A stretch of DNA of 64,000 bases from Palsa-504 sp963819785 (lineage in GTDB: Bacteria > Actinomycetota > Actinomycetes > Streptosporangiales > Streptosporangiaceae): positions 1,054,001-1,118,000 of the forward strand of contig CAWFXW010000026.1 in the NCBI GenBank assembly GCA_963819785.1, given 5' to 3'. Below the pieces are notes generated by a model. It saw only the letters and a list, made by a program, of their open reading frames with translations, did no database searches and was not told where the DNA came from. Both the position numbers and the translations under genes were made by a program. This document shows, one piece after another, positions 1-7,725 of this stretch; positions within the stretch are counted from its first letter, which is position 1, and each line of letters begins with the position of its first letter.

Positions 1-716
1 CACTTGGCGGCCAGGGCGGGCAGGTCGAAGCCCGCATAGTAGTCGGGCAGCCGCGTGGGCGGCAGCCCGGCCAGGTCGATCCAGACATTGTCCCGGGCCA
101 GGGCCATCCGGGCGGCGGCGGCGTACCAGTGGCCACGGCCGCCGTGGGCCAGCACGAACGAGACGCCGGCGTAGGCGGCGGCGATCGGGTCCATCAGCTC
201 CGGATCCCCCGCCCCGGCCCGCGAGCCGGGGAAGATACTCGGGCCGGTGTGCACGATGACCGGCACGCCGCGCTGCGCGCACAGGTCGTAGACCGGGTAC
301 ATGTCGTCGCGGTCGACCCGGAAGGCGCCGTGCACCGGGTGCACCTTGACCGCGACCGCGCCGAGGTTCAGCTGACGTTCGGCCTCGGCGGCGGGCGGGG
401 TGTGCAGGAGCGGGTTCACGTTGGCCACCAGCCGGTACCGCGCGGGGTTGTGCGCAATGATCGGGAGCAGGTCCTCCACCGGCTGGATGCCGGTCGCGCC
501 CGGGCTGTACTCGGCGAACAGCAGCGCGGCGTCGACGCCCTCGGCGTCGAGCAGCGCGTCCAGCCGGGCCGGGTCGGGATCCCCGGCTTGGTCGAACGCC
601 GTCTGCCATCCCGAGTCGCGGCCGTAGTTGACCGCCCACTGCATCCAGGAGGACGACACGGTGCTCAGCCTGGGCACGTGCATGTGGGCGTCGACCACAG
701 CCAGGCCGTCGATCAC
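1..716 (-). CDS. Amidohydrolase family (amidohydro_2-like) protein, 3' end cut by window edge
   Basis: The minus-strand reading begins at GTG 716 and is still open at base 1, so the C-terminus is missing. The N-terminus reads VIDGLAVVDAHMHVPRL; the DAHMHV segment is the HxH metal-binding motif that opens the TIM-barrel amidohydrolases. Further on, AVKVHPVHG and GVPVIVHTGPS supply the internal His of the family, and FVLAHGGRGHW fits another metal or active-site His. This is the layout of the aminocarboxymuconate-semialdehyde decarboxylase/2-pyrone-dicarboxylate hydrolase type, acting on C-C or C-O bonds of carboxylic acids; the substrate cannot be told. The start overlaps the stop of the upstream carbonic anhydrase-like gene by 4 bases (GTGA), so the two are very probably translationally coupled. 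Confidence 0.8.
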   Translation of the reverse strand, partial: MIDGLAVVDAHMHVPRLSTVSSSWMQWAVNYGRDSGWQTAFDQAGDPDPARLDALLDAEGVDAALLFAEYSPGATGIQPVEDLLPIIAHNPARYRLVANVNPLLHTPPAAEAERQLNLGAVAVKVHPVHGAFRVDRDDMYPVYDLCAQRGVPVIVHTGPSIFPGSRAGAGDPELMDPIAAAYAGVSFVLAHGGRGHWYAAAARMALARDNVWIDLAGLPPTRLPDYYAGFDLPALAAK

Positions 717-1243
717 AGGCTTGGCGGGTCCAGACGCCGCAGCTCGGCCCGGTACCGGCGGGCGGACGCGATGTAGGTCTGGACCGCGCCCTCCACCCAG
801 TCGCCGGGCACGGCGGTCTTCCTGATCGTGGCCGGTACGCCCGCGGCCAGGGCGCGCGGCGGTACTTCGAAACCCTCGGGGATCAGCGCGGCGGCAGCCA
901 CGATCGCGCCGGTTCCGACCCGGGCCCGGTTCAACGTGATCGACCCGGATCCGATCAGGCAGCGGTCCTCGACCACGCAGCCTTCCAGGTGGGCGTTGTG
1001 CCCGACCACGCATTCGGCGCCGATCAGCGTCGGCCAGTCGTGCGTGCAGTGCACGACGGTCCCGTCCTGCACCGAGGTCCGCGCGCCGACCTCGATCCGG
1101 CCGTGGTCGCCGCGCAGCACCGCGCCGGGCCACACCGAGGCCTGCGGGCCGATCCGCACCCGGCCGATGACGACGGCGTCGGGATGGACGAACGCGGCCT
1201 CGTCGATGTCAGGCTCGACGTCGCCCAGGGCGTAGATCGGCAC
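713..1243 (-). CDS. Gamma-carbonic anhydrase family protein (YrdA/PaaY-like hexapeptide repeat)
   Basis: A 176-aa protein starting at GTG (MPIYALGDVEPDID). Hexapeptide-repeat sequence fills roughly residues 15-150 (VIGRVRIG, SVWPGAVLRGD, IEVGARTSVQDG, IGSGSITLNRARVG), giving a left-handed beta helix. The zinc ligands of the gamma class are visible: His in VVHCTHD and the two His of VVGHNAHLEGC. The RGD at about residue 45 is also typical of this family. Members are trimeric, cytosolic and either hydrate CO2 or act as CoA-linked thioesterase or transferase relatives. It is 22 bp downstream of the carboxylesterase and overlaps the amidohydrolase, so it is the middle gene of a three-gene operon. 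Family assignment is strong; actual activity is open. Confidence 0.85.
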   Translation of the reverse strand: MPIYALGDVEPDIDEAAFVHPDAVVIGRVRIGPQASVWPGAVLRGDHGRIEVGARTSVQDGTVVHCTHDWPTLIGAECVVGHNAHLEGCVVEDRCLIGSGSITLNRARVGTGAIVAAAALIPEGFEVPPRALAAGVPATIRKTAVPGDWVEGAVQTYIASARRYRAELRRLDPPSL

Positions 1244-1265
1244 CAGGAAACCCTACCGTGCGTGC

Positions 1266-2810
1266 TTATCGCGCGGCCTCGGCGGCCACGTCGATGACGC
1301 CGAAGCGGTGCTGGTCCCACAGGTGCAGCGACGCCTTCTCCGGGTAGCCGGCCACGTCCGGCGGGTCGTCGAAGATGCGGGTCATCCGGCTGCCGGGCGT
1401 GTATTCCGGCCAGCCCGGGTCGCCGTGGGCGGCGAACGCGGCCCACTGCTGGCGCATCAGGTCGCCGAGGGCCACGGCCGCAGCGGGCGGCTCGGGACCA
1501 AACAGCAGCTGGCCGAGGGCCTGGTAGGCGCCGAACACCAGCGGCACGTCGATCGCGTGGCAGGCGCCGAGACCGGCCTGGGAGGCCGGGTAGCGGACCT
1601 CGTACAGGAAGGTCCGGCCGCCGGCGGCGGCGTGCGCCTGGGCCAGATGCAGGCTGGGCATCCGGAACAGCCAGTCGGTGTGGACCAGCTCGAACAGCGT
1701 CTCGGGGTCCGCGTCCGGGTAGGCGGCGCGGTAGGACGCCTCGGCACCCGCGGGCGTGCTGGGGCCGAGCCCGGCCAGCGCGTCGCTGGCCAGTTCGGCG
1801 CTGACCCGGCCGCGGAGCCCGAGGACCTGCATGAACAGCCGGTACTCGTCCCGGGTGTGGCCGGTGATCAGGTCCACGCGCCGGGCCGCGCCGGCGGCCA
1901 CCGCGCGCCACGGCGCGGCGGGCAGCACCTCGCCGTCGACCACCGGCGAGAACGGCGTGGGGGTGTAAGCGACCGGTCCCCACCGGCCGAAGTGATCACC
2001 GGGCCGCACCGCGTCGGCGGCGGCGGTCAGCCGGGCCGGGTCCGCGGTCCGGAACGCCTCCGCGGTGGCGGGCAGCCCGGCTGCCGCGGCGATGGCCGCG
2101 GTGATGTCGGCGGCCAGCGCGGGCGAGAAGAACGTGCCGGGCACGCTCTGCGCGATGGCCCGCTGGAAAAGGCCGACCGCGTCCGGCATGACCAGCAGGG
2201 CCGCGATCGCGCCGGCTCCCGCCGACTCGCCGAAGACCGTCACCCGGTCCGGGTCGCCGCCGAACGCGGCAATGTTCTCCCGGACCCAGCGCAGCGCCGC
2301 GACCTGGTCCAGCAGCCCGCGGTTGGCCGGCGCGCCGGGGATCTGGGCGTAGCCCTCCACGCCGACCCGGTGGTTGAAGGTGACCAGGACGACGTTGTGC
2401 TCCATGAAGCGCGCGCCGTCATAGCCGGGCAGGCTCGACGAGCCCGCCCGGTACGCGCCGCCGTAGATCCACACCATGACCGGCAGTCCGGCCGCGCCCG
2501 GGTCGGGGGTAAACACGTTGACGGTCAGCCAGTCGTCCGGGTCGGTCCCGGGCGCCGTGGCCGGCACCGGCGTCACCGCGTAGGCGGACTGCGGCGGCGG
2601 CGGCCCGAAGGCGGCCGCCTCCCGCACGCCGTCCCAGGGCCGGACCGGGCGCGGCGCGGCGAACCGCAGGTCGCCGACGGGCGGCTCCGCGAACGGGATG
2701 CCCAGGAAGACGGCTCCTCCCAGGTTTGCCGGGTTCGCCGGGTTTGCCGGGGAGCGGCGGCCGCGGACCAGGCCGCTGGCGGTCCGGACGACGGGCTCGG
2801 CTACGTCCAT
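1266..2810 (-). CDS. Type-B carboxylesterase/lipase (alpha/beta hydrolase)
   Basis: A 514-aa COesterase-family protein. Recognisable blocks are FLGIPFAEPPVGDLRF near residue 36, the oxyanion-hole strand VWIYGGAY near 113-120, and the nucleophile elbow VFGESAGAGA with Ser at about 196. The C-terminal ACHAIDVPLVFGA supplies the catalytic His; the acid is probably in the THTRDEYRL region. There is no signal peptide, so it is probably cytosolic and hydrolyses small carboxylic esters. The N-terminus carries three PAN tripeptides (about residues 21-29), reflecting a short DNA tandem repeat; this loop is likely tolerant of length change. First gene of the minus-strand run with the carbonic anhydrase-like and amidohydrolase genes. 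Confidence 0.9.
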   Translation of the reverse strand: MDVAEPVVRTASGLVRGRRSPANPANPANLGGAVFLGIPFAEPPVGDLRFAAPRPVRPWDGVREAAAFGPPPPQSAYAVTPVPATAPGTDPDDWLTVNVFTPDPGAAGLPVMVWIYGGAYRAGSSSLPGYDGARFMEHNVVLVTFNHRVGVEGYAQIPGAPANRGLLDQVAALRWVRENIAAFGGDPDRVTVFGESAGAGAIAALLVMPDAVGLFQRAIAQSVPGTFFSPALAADITAAIAAAAGLPATAEAFRTADPARLTAAADAVRPGDHFGRWGPVAYTPTPFSPVVDGEVLPAAPWRAVAAGAARRVDLITGHTRDEYRLFMQVLGLRGRVSAELASDALAGLGPSTPAGAEASYRAAYPDADPETLFELVHTDWLFRMPSLHLAQAHAAAGGRTFLYEVRYPASQAGLGACHAIDVPLVFGAYQALGQLLFGPEPPAAAVALGDLMRQQWAAFAAHGDPGWPEYTPGSRMTRIFDDPPDVAGYPEKASLHLWDQHRFGVIDVAAEAAR

Positions 2811-3244
2811 GCACGTACCTCGTGTTCCAGGCGGTCGTTCCGGATATGTGCGGATTGCTTCGCGTAGCGAAGGCTACGCCAGGACGAGGCTAGGCGTCCG
2901 GAGGTGCCTGCACTGCGAGACAAGTGATTTGTGATGCGCGGCGAATAGGTCCCGGCGTCCGGACTCAGTGGCGGCCCGGCTCTTCGGCGCCACTCCTGCC
3001 GCGTCCTGAGCCCCCAAGCGGCTCAGCCGCCTCACGGTGCGCTCGCGTCCCATTTGCGTGGAACATCCGGCCTTCGTGGAACATCTGGTCGACTGGGGTT
3101 GCCCAAAGTTTCCACGAAAGACCAATCATCCACGCAAATGGCGCGGGAGTGAATGGCGAGGCTGATGGTGCCCCTCGCGGATCAGCAGCCGCGGACCCGC
3201 GCCAGCCACCGAACCTAGAAACTCACTCGTCTAGAGTCGGGTAC
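2811..3244. other. Intergenic region between divergent genes, no gene seen
   Basis: This 434-bp stretch separates the minus-strand esterase from the plus-strand pentapeptide gene, so it must hold both promoters. No convincing ORF is present. Bases 3041-3141 hold the long imperfect hairpin described separately. Confidence 0.6.
3041..3141. repeat. Imperfect hairpin element, copy 1
   Basis: The outer arms are a perfect 13-bp inverted repeat: CCATTTGCGTGGA at 3050-3062 and its complement at 3129-3141. An inner pair, CCTTCGTGGAA near 3071 and TTTCCACGAAAG at 3109-3120, stacks inside it. The left arm contains two direct copies of a CGTGGAACATC(C/T)GG motif. GGGGTTGCCC lies near the apex. The same arrangement, with a related sequence, recurs near 31145-31240. 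The copy is outside any gene. Confidence 0.65.
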
Positions 3245-3856
3245 ATGCCTGAGCTCACCGCGTTCGAGGGTGATCTGGAACCGGACGAGGACTATGAGCG
3301 CGTCTGTTTCGCCGACGTCCGGTTCGAGGAGGTCACGGCGGGCGGCTGCCATTTCCTTGACTGTTCGTTCGCTGGCGTATCGTTTGCCGGCACCCGGCTG
3401 CGCAAGAGCCGGTTCACCGACGTGGCGTTGCGGGACACCCGGTTCGTGGCCACCGACCTGGCCGAAACCAGCTGGCAGGACGCGACCCTGGCCGGCTGCG
3501 CGCTGGCCGGGGTGCAGGCCTTCTCGGCGGCGCTGCGCCGGGTCAGCTTCCGCGACGGCAAGCTGGACTCGGTGAACTTCCGCAACTCGGCGCTCACCGA
3601 CGTGACCTTCGAGGACTGCGTGCTGCGCGACGCGGACTTCGGCAGCGCCACCCTGACGCGGGTCAGCTTCGCCGGGTGCACCCTGACCGGCGCGGACTTC
3701 ACGAAGGCGACCTGCGCCGAGGTGGACCTGCGCGGTGCTTCGCTGGGCATCACGGCCGGATTCGACGCGCTGCGCGGCGCCACCATCGACAGCGTTCAGC
3801 TGGTGGCGCTGGCCCCGTACCTGGCCCGCCACCTCGGCATCACGGTGGACGGCTGA
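3245..3856 (+). CDS. Pentapeptide-repeat protein
   Basis: A 203-aa protein starting at ATG 3245 (MPELTAFEGDLEPDEDYERV). An open frame runs further upstream, but it crosses the intergenic hairpin and shows no family similarity, so the shorter start is chosen. Pentapeptide units of the A(D/N)LXX type run from about residue 22 to 175: CHFLDCSFAGVSFAGTRL, SRFTDVALRDTRFVATDL, VSFRDGKLDSVNFRNSAL. They would form a right-handed quadrilateral beta helix. The C-terminal TIDSVQLVALAPYLARHLGI is a common cap in actinobacterial members. Such proteins are cytosolic; a few (MfpA, Qnr) bind DNA gyrase, but nothing here demonstrates that. Likely monocistronic. Confidence 0.85.
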   Translation: MPELTAFEGDLEPDEDYERVCFADVRFEEVTAGGCHFLDCSFAGVSFAGTRLRKSRFTDVALRDTRFVATDLAETSWQDATLAGCALAGVQAFSAALRRVSFRDGKLDSVNFRNSALTDVTFEDCVLRDADFGSATLTRVSFAGCTLTGADFTKATCAEVDLRGASLGITAGFDALRGATIDSVQLVALAPYLARHLGITVDG

Positions 3857-3945
3857 CCTTGAGTACGACCAGCATGACCTATGCCCGCCATCTCCTCGCT
3901 GCTAAACAGTGGGACGATGCGGCGGCGGTGGCGGTTGGGCCTGGT

Positions 3946-5262
3946 TCAGGGGATCGCGCGGACCGCGGCGGCGAAGGCGTCGCTGCGGTCCCGGTAGTCG
4001 CGGAACCGCCCGAAGCTCGGCGCCGCCGGGGACAACAGGACCACCCCGTCGGGCTCGGCCCATCGGAAACCCGCCGCGACGGCTTCGGTGAGGCCGGGGC
4101 AGTCGGTCACGCTTATGCTCGCGGCGGCCCGTTTGATCTCGGCACTGATGCGGGGGCCGCTGTCCGGCAGGGTCAGCACGTACGTCGGCGCGTTCCGGGC
4201 CAGCACCCCCGCGGCGAGCGGGGCATAGTCGATGCCGCGGTCGTGGCCCCCTACGATGAGCGCGATCCTCCGGTGCGGGAACGCGTCCAGCGCGGCCAGG
4301 GTGGGCAGCACGTTGGTGGACAGGCTGTCGTCGACGAAGGTGACGCCGGCGACCGTCCCGATCGGCGTCAGCCGGCTGGGCAGTCCCTGGTAACCGGCGG
4401 CGGCGGCGCGCAGCGCACTGTCGTCGGCGGCCGCGGGGATGCCGAGCGCCGCCAGGCAGCGCCTGGCGATCAGCGCGTTACGCCGGTTATGCCGGCCGAG
4501 CAGGCCGAGCGGCGCCATCCAGTCCGCGTCCGGGTCATCGTCCTGCGACACCCATTCCACCCGGGGGCCGAGCAGTTTCTCGTGCTGCCTGAGCAGTTCG
4601 CTGTCGCCGTTGGCCACGGTCAGGTCGGCGCCGGGCTGGGTGCACATGGACAGCTTGTCCCGGTAGTACTGCCCCACTCCCCCGTGCCAGTCCAGGTGAT
4701 CCGGGTGCAGCGAGGTGACCGCGGCCACCGGCGGCGTGTACGGCAGGTCGGTGGCCTGGTAGCTGGATACCTCGATGACCCAGTAGTCGAACTCACCCGC
4801 CGCGGCCGGGTCGGCCGGGTCGTAGGGGACGACGCCGATGTTGCCCCCGACCAGGCACTGGTAGCCGAGCCCGGTGAGCAGGTGGCCGGTGAGCGACGCG
4901 GTGGTGCTCTTGCCCTTGGTGCCGGTCACGCATAGCACCCTGCGCAGGTCTTGTTCGGCAAGCCAGAGACCCAGGCCGCCGGCCACCGGGATGCCGAGCT
5001 CGTTCAGGCGGGCCACCTCGGGCCGGTACCGGCTCAGGCCGGGCGTCTTGACCACCACGTCGCACCGCTCCAGGGCGGCCAGGCCGCCCTCGTCGGTGGC
5101 GAGCACGTCCAGGGCATCCGGGCGGTCGTCGACCAGGACGGCCTCGGCCCCGAGGGCGCGCAGCTTACGCAGGTTGGCGTGGCCCTCGCGCCCCAGGCCC
5201 CAGACGCCGGCCCGGGTGCCGGCCAGGTCGGACCAGGAGAGTTCCGGGCGGCAATCGCTCAT
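3946..5262 (-). CDS. Mur ligase of the MurD family, probably MurD2 (UDP-MurNAc-L-Ala--L-Glu ligase)
   Basis: A 438-aa three-domain Mur ligase. The N-terminal UDP-binding domain reads AGVWGLGREGHANLRKL. The ATP site is VLCVTGTKGKSTTASLTGHLL at about residue 115, followed by the central-domain block VAAVTSLHPDHLDWHGG and a C-terminal GHDRGIDYAPLA segment. MurD adds glutamate to UDP-MurNAc-L-Ala in the cytosol. The gene directly follows and overlaps murL by 4 bases (ATGA). In Xanthomonas oryzae MurL works with a divergent MurD (MurD2) that adds L-Glu, which MurL then epimerises. The pairing here makes the L-Glu-specific form more likely than classical MurD, though specificity cannot be read directly. 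A second, ordinary murD may exist elsewhere in the genome. Confidence 0.85.
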   Translation of the reverse strand: MSDCRPELSWSDLAGTRAGVWGLGREGHANLRKLRALGAEAVLVDDRPDALDVLATDEGGLAALERCDVVVKTPGLSRYRPEVARLNELGIPVAGGLGLWLAEQDLRRVLCVTGTKGKSTTASLTGHLLTGLGYQCLVGGNIGVVPYDPADPAAAGEFDYWVIEVSSYQATDLPYTPPVAAVTSLHPDHLDWHGGVGQYYRDKLSMCTQPGADLTVANGDSELLRQHEKLLGPRVEWVSQDDDPDADWMAPLGLLGRHNRRNALIARRCLAALGIPAAADDSALRAAAAGYQGLPSRLTPIGTVAGVTFVDDSLSTNVLPTLAALDAFPHRRIALIVGGHDRGIDYAPLAAGVLARNAPTYVLTLPDSGPRISAEIKRAAASISVTDCPGLTEAVAAGFRWAEPDGVVLLSPAAPSFGRFRDYRDRSDAFAAAVRAIP

Positions 5263-6605
5263 CGGTACCCGGCCGGGATGAAGTTGCCGCCCTGCTCATT
5301 TCCGTCGGGCCGCAGCATGGCGGCGGCGTCCGCGTCCGAGGGCGCGTCGGGCCAGCTGGCGACCTCGGCGGCCAGTTCCTGGAGCAATCCGGTTCCGGCC
5401 CGGTCGTCGCGCCGCGCGGCCAGCAGGACCGCGGCCCGGCACTCGTTGACCTCACCGACGCACTCGAATGGCTTGGCGCCCTCGCCCAGCAGGGCCCGGA
5501 ACTTCCCGGCCAGCTCCGGATCGTCCAGCGGCTCGCCGGTCCGGGCGAAGATCTGCCTGAGGGTCGCGGCCGGCAGGAACGGCGCCAGGATCAGGTCGAT
5601 GAAGCAGCACTTGTCGCACTGACCGCACCAGTGATCCAGGCGGCGGGCCGGGTCGGCGTAGAACGCCTTGTTGCAGCTGCGGAACGAGCCGTGGTAGGCC
5701 TCCAGGCCCGCGAACTCCCGACCCACCCACAGCTCGGTCCGGTCCCGCAGCCAGGAGAAATACTCCGGGCGGCCCGCCAGTGCGCCCCGGAAGGCGGCCT
5801 CGAACTCCAAGCTCTTGGAGTACTGGTGGTTCACCGGGCGGCCCTGGTACCGCAGCGTCGGGATGGACGCCGACCACTCGTTGGACATGACGACCGCGTC
5901 CCGGTCCTGCAGCACCGCGGCGAGCACCGCGATCGCGGACAAAATGCCGGTCACCGGCACGTGCCCGTTGAGGAAGCCCAGCTCGGCCGACCGTAGCAGC
6001 TGCGGGTCGATCTCCCGCTCGGCCCGGACCACCGGCAGCCCGGTGACCGCGGCCGGCTCCTCGATCGCCGCGAACCGGTCGGCCGGCCTGCTCACCACGA
6101 ACAGCGCGGCGTCGGCCAGCCGCCGGACCCGCTCCACGACCACGATCGAGTCGATCCCGCCGCCGAACGGCACGAGGGCCCGCTGGCGTGTCGTTGGTTC
6201 GGGCTGATCGGAGCTCTGAGCGTCGGCCCGGCGGGCCTCGATGCGCAGCGGGGTCAGGTCCAAGGTATTGCGGTAGGCGAACTCGCCGAGGCCCTGCAGG
6301 TAGAACTCGCGCAGGAGGGCCAGCTCGGCGTCGGTCAGCGCGGTCTGGCCCAGATCGATGACCGGCGGCGCCGCGGTCTTGTAGTAGGACACGCCCGCCA
6401 GCAAGAACACCAGCCGCGCGGCGGCCTTTGCCGCGTCGGTGTCCCAGCGCGGGCCAGGAGCCAGCGTGACCCGCTCAGTGAACTCTCGCCCATCCAGCGA
6501 ATACTTGCAGGTCAGCGTGCCGTGCTCGGCGTCAGTGCGCCAGCCTTCGTAACGGAACACGTGTCCGCGAACAGGTGAACGTGGCGTTGTGCTGGATAGA
6601 GCCAT
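5259..6605 (-). CDS. murL: MurL, UDP-N-acetylmuramoyl-L-alanyl-L-glutamate epimerase
   Basis: A 448-aa protein starting at ATG 6605 (MALSSTTPRSPVRGHVFRYEGW). Diagnostic segments include VFLLAGVSYYKTAAPP, LREFYLQGLGEFAYRN, the PP-loop-like LVPFGGGIDSIVV near residue 165, and a Cys-rich region HWCGQCDKCCFIDLILAPF near residue 345. This matches the MurL family, which inverts the alpha carbon of the terminal L-Glu of UDP-MurNAc-L-Ala-L-Glu, using ATP, and so replaces glutamate racemase plus MurD. The start shares one base with the stop of the upstream laccase-domain gene (TGATG), and the stop overlaps the Mur ligase start. The frame continues upstream without a stop into the laccase-domain gene because of an apparent frameshift there; the 6605 start matches the family N-terminus. 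Confidence 0.88.
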   Translation of the reverse strand: MALSSTTPRSPVRGHVFRYEGWRTDAEHGTLTCKYSLDGREFTERVTLAPGPRWDTDAAKAAARLVFLLAGVSYYKTAAPPVIDLGQTALTDAELALLREFYLQGLGEFAYRNTLDLTPLRIEARRADAQSSDQPEPTTRQRALVPFGGGIDSIVVVERVRRLADAALFVVSRPADRFAAIEEPAAVTGLPVVRAEREIDPQLLRSAELGFLNGHVPVTGILSAIAVLAAVLQDRDAVVMSNEWSASIPTLRYQGRPVNHQYSKSLEFEAAFRGALAGRPEYFSWLRDRTELWVGREFAGLEAYHGSFRSCNKAFYADPARRLDHWCGQCDKCCFIDLILAPFLPAATLRQIFARTGEPLDDPELAGKFRALLGEGAKPFECVGEVNECRAAVLLAARRDDRAGTGLLQELAAEVASWPDAPSDADAAAMLRPDGNEQGGNFIPAGYR

Positions 6606-7622
6606 CAGAACGCCACGTTCATCGGTTGCTGGCCGGCGACGCGGAGGCGGGCGACGAGGGCTAGGCGGCCGCACGGGCGGGCGGCGCGGTCGCTGAAGAA
6701 GCCACCAGGACTGGTGGGGTCCGTGGGGCTGGCGGGATCTACGGGCGCGGGGCCGGTGGGGTGGGAGGTGGTGTGGATCTGGGCAGCGGGAAGGCCGGAT
6801 TCGAGGAGGATATGGCGGGTAGCGGACCACAGGTCGAGGAGCCAGCGGCCGGGGGCAGTGGGGTCGGGGCGCAGGAAGGTCGGGGCGGCGGGTGTTACTG
6901 CGGCGGCGGGGGCGGTCGCTGGGGCGGGGGCGGTCGCTGGGGCGGGGGCGGGGGCGGTCGCTGGGGCGGGAGCGGGGGCGGGGGAAGGCTTGGGTGATGG
7001 CTTGGCGGACGTCGGGGCCGACCTGGTAGCGGGCGGGGGCGGCGGCGGGGCCGAGGCCCGCGATGATGTCGGACGGGCGGGAGCCGAGGGACCGCATCGC
7101 GGTCACGGCGGCGGCGGGGATCCGGGCGACGATGCCGCGCCAGCCGGCGTGGACGCAGGCCAGCACGCCGGCCACCGGGTCGTGCAGCACGATCGGCACG
7201 CAGTCCGCGGTCAAGATGGCCAGCACCACGTCCGGGGAGGTGGTGACCAGCGCGTCGGTGTCCGGGACGGCGTTGTCCAGGGTGAACGCGCCGCTCCCCC
7301 GGTCGGCGGGGCCGACGATCCGGACGGCGGCGCCATGCACCTGGCGGGCGAAGACGAAGCCGGCCGGGTCGACGCCGAGGGCGGCGGCCAGGCGGCGGCG
7401 GTTCTCCAGGACGCGGGCCGGGTCGTCGCCGACGGACAGGCTCAGGTTCAGCGTGGCATACGGCCCGGACGACACGCCGCCGTCGCGGGCGGTGACCGCC
7501 GCGTCGGCTCCTGACGCCTCGATCGCGGGCCAGGTCAGCAGGCGCAGGTCCCCGGCCGTGCGGACGCGGGAGACGCCGGCGGGGACGGGGCGGGCCGGGA
7601 GGGGGCGGGCGTGAGGGGTCAT
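6605..7622 (-). pseudogene. Laccase-domain (YfiH/PgeF, multicopper polyphenol oxidase-like) protein, frame-disrupted in a Pro-Ala linker
   Basis: Starts at ATG 7622 (MTPHARPLPARPVPAGVSRVRT). The metal-site motifs of the family are intact: FARQVHGAAVRIV, AILTADCVPIVLHDP and ACVHAGWRGIVARI (His, Cys, His), followed by YQVGPDVRQAITQAFP. Just after this the reading frame becomes Arg/Pro/Ser junk. The expected C-terminal half (PTFLRPDPTAPGRWLLDLW, then IHTTSHPTG and a final CGRLALVARLRV) is present in another frame and ends at TGA 6605-6607, overlapping murL. The 1018-bp span has one base too many. Dropping one G from the G5 run at 6980-6984 restores a 338-aa protein with a PAPAPAT linker. Family members remove damaged muramyl/purine metabolites and commonly neighbour cell-wall genes. 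It may be a true mutation, phase variation or a sequencing error in GC repeats. Confidence 0.8.
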
Positions 7623-7725
7623 CGGCTGCGATCTTAGCGGCTCCGGCGCGGGGGCCGTTTCGGGGCGCGAGGGCGCGGGAGCCCGGTTTAATAGGCGTGG
7701 GGGCACTAATCGGGGAGAGTGCACG

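Noticed and set aside
1308..2867. Long plus-strand frame opposite the esterase
   Set aside because: Shadow of a gene with clear catalytic motifs on the other strand.
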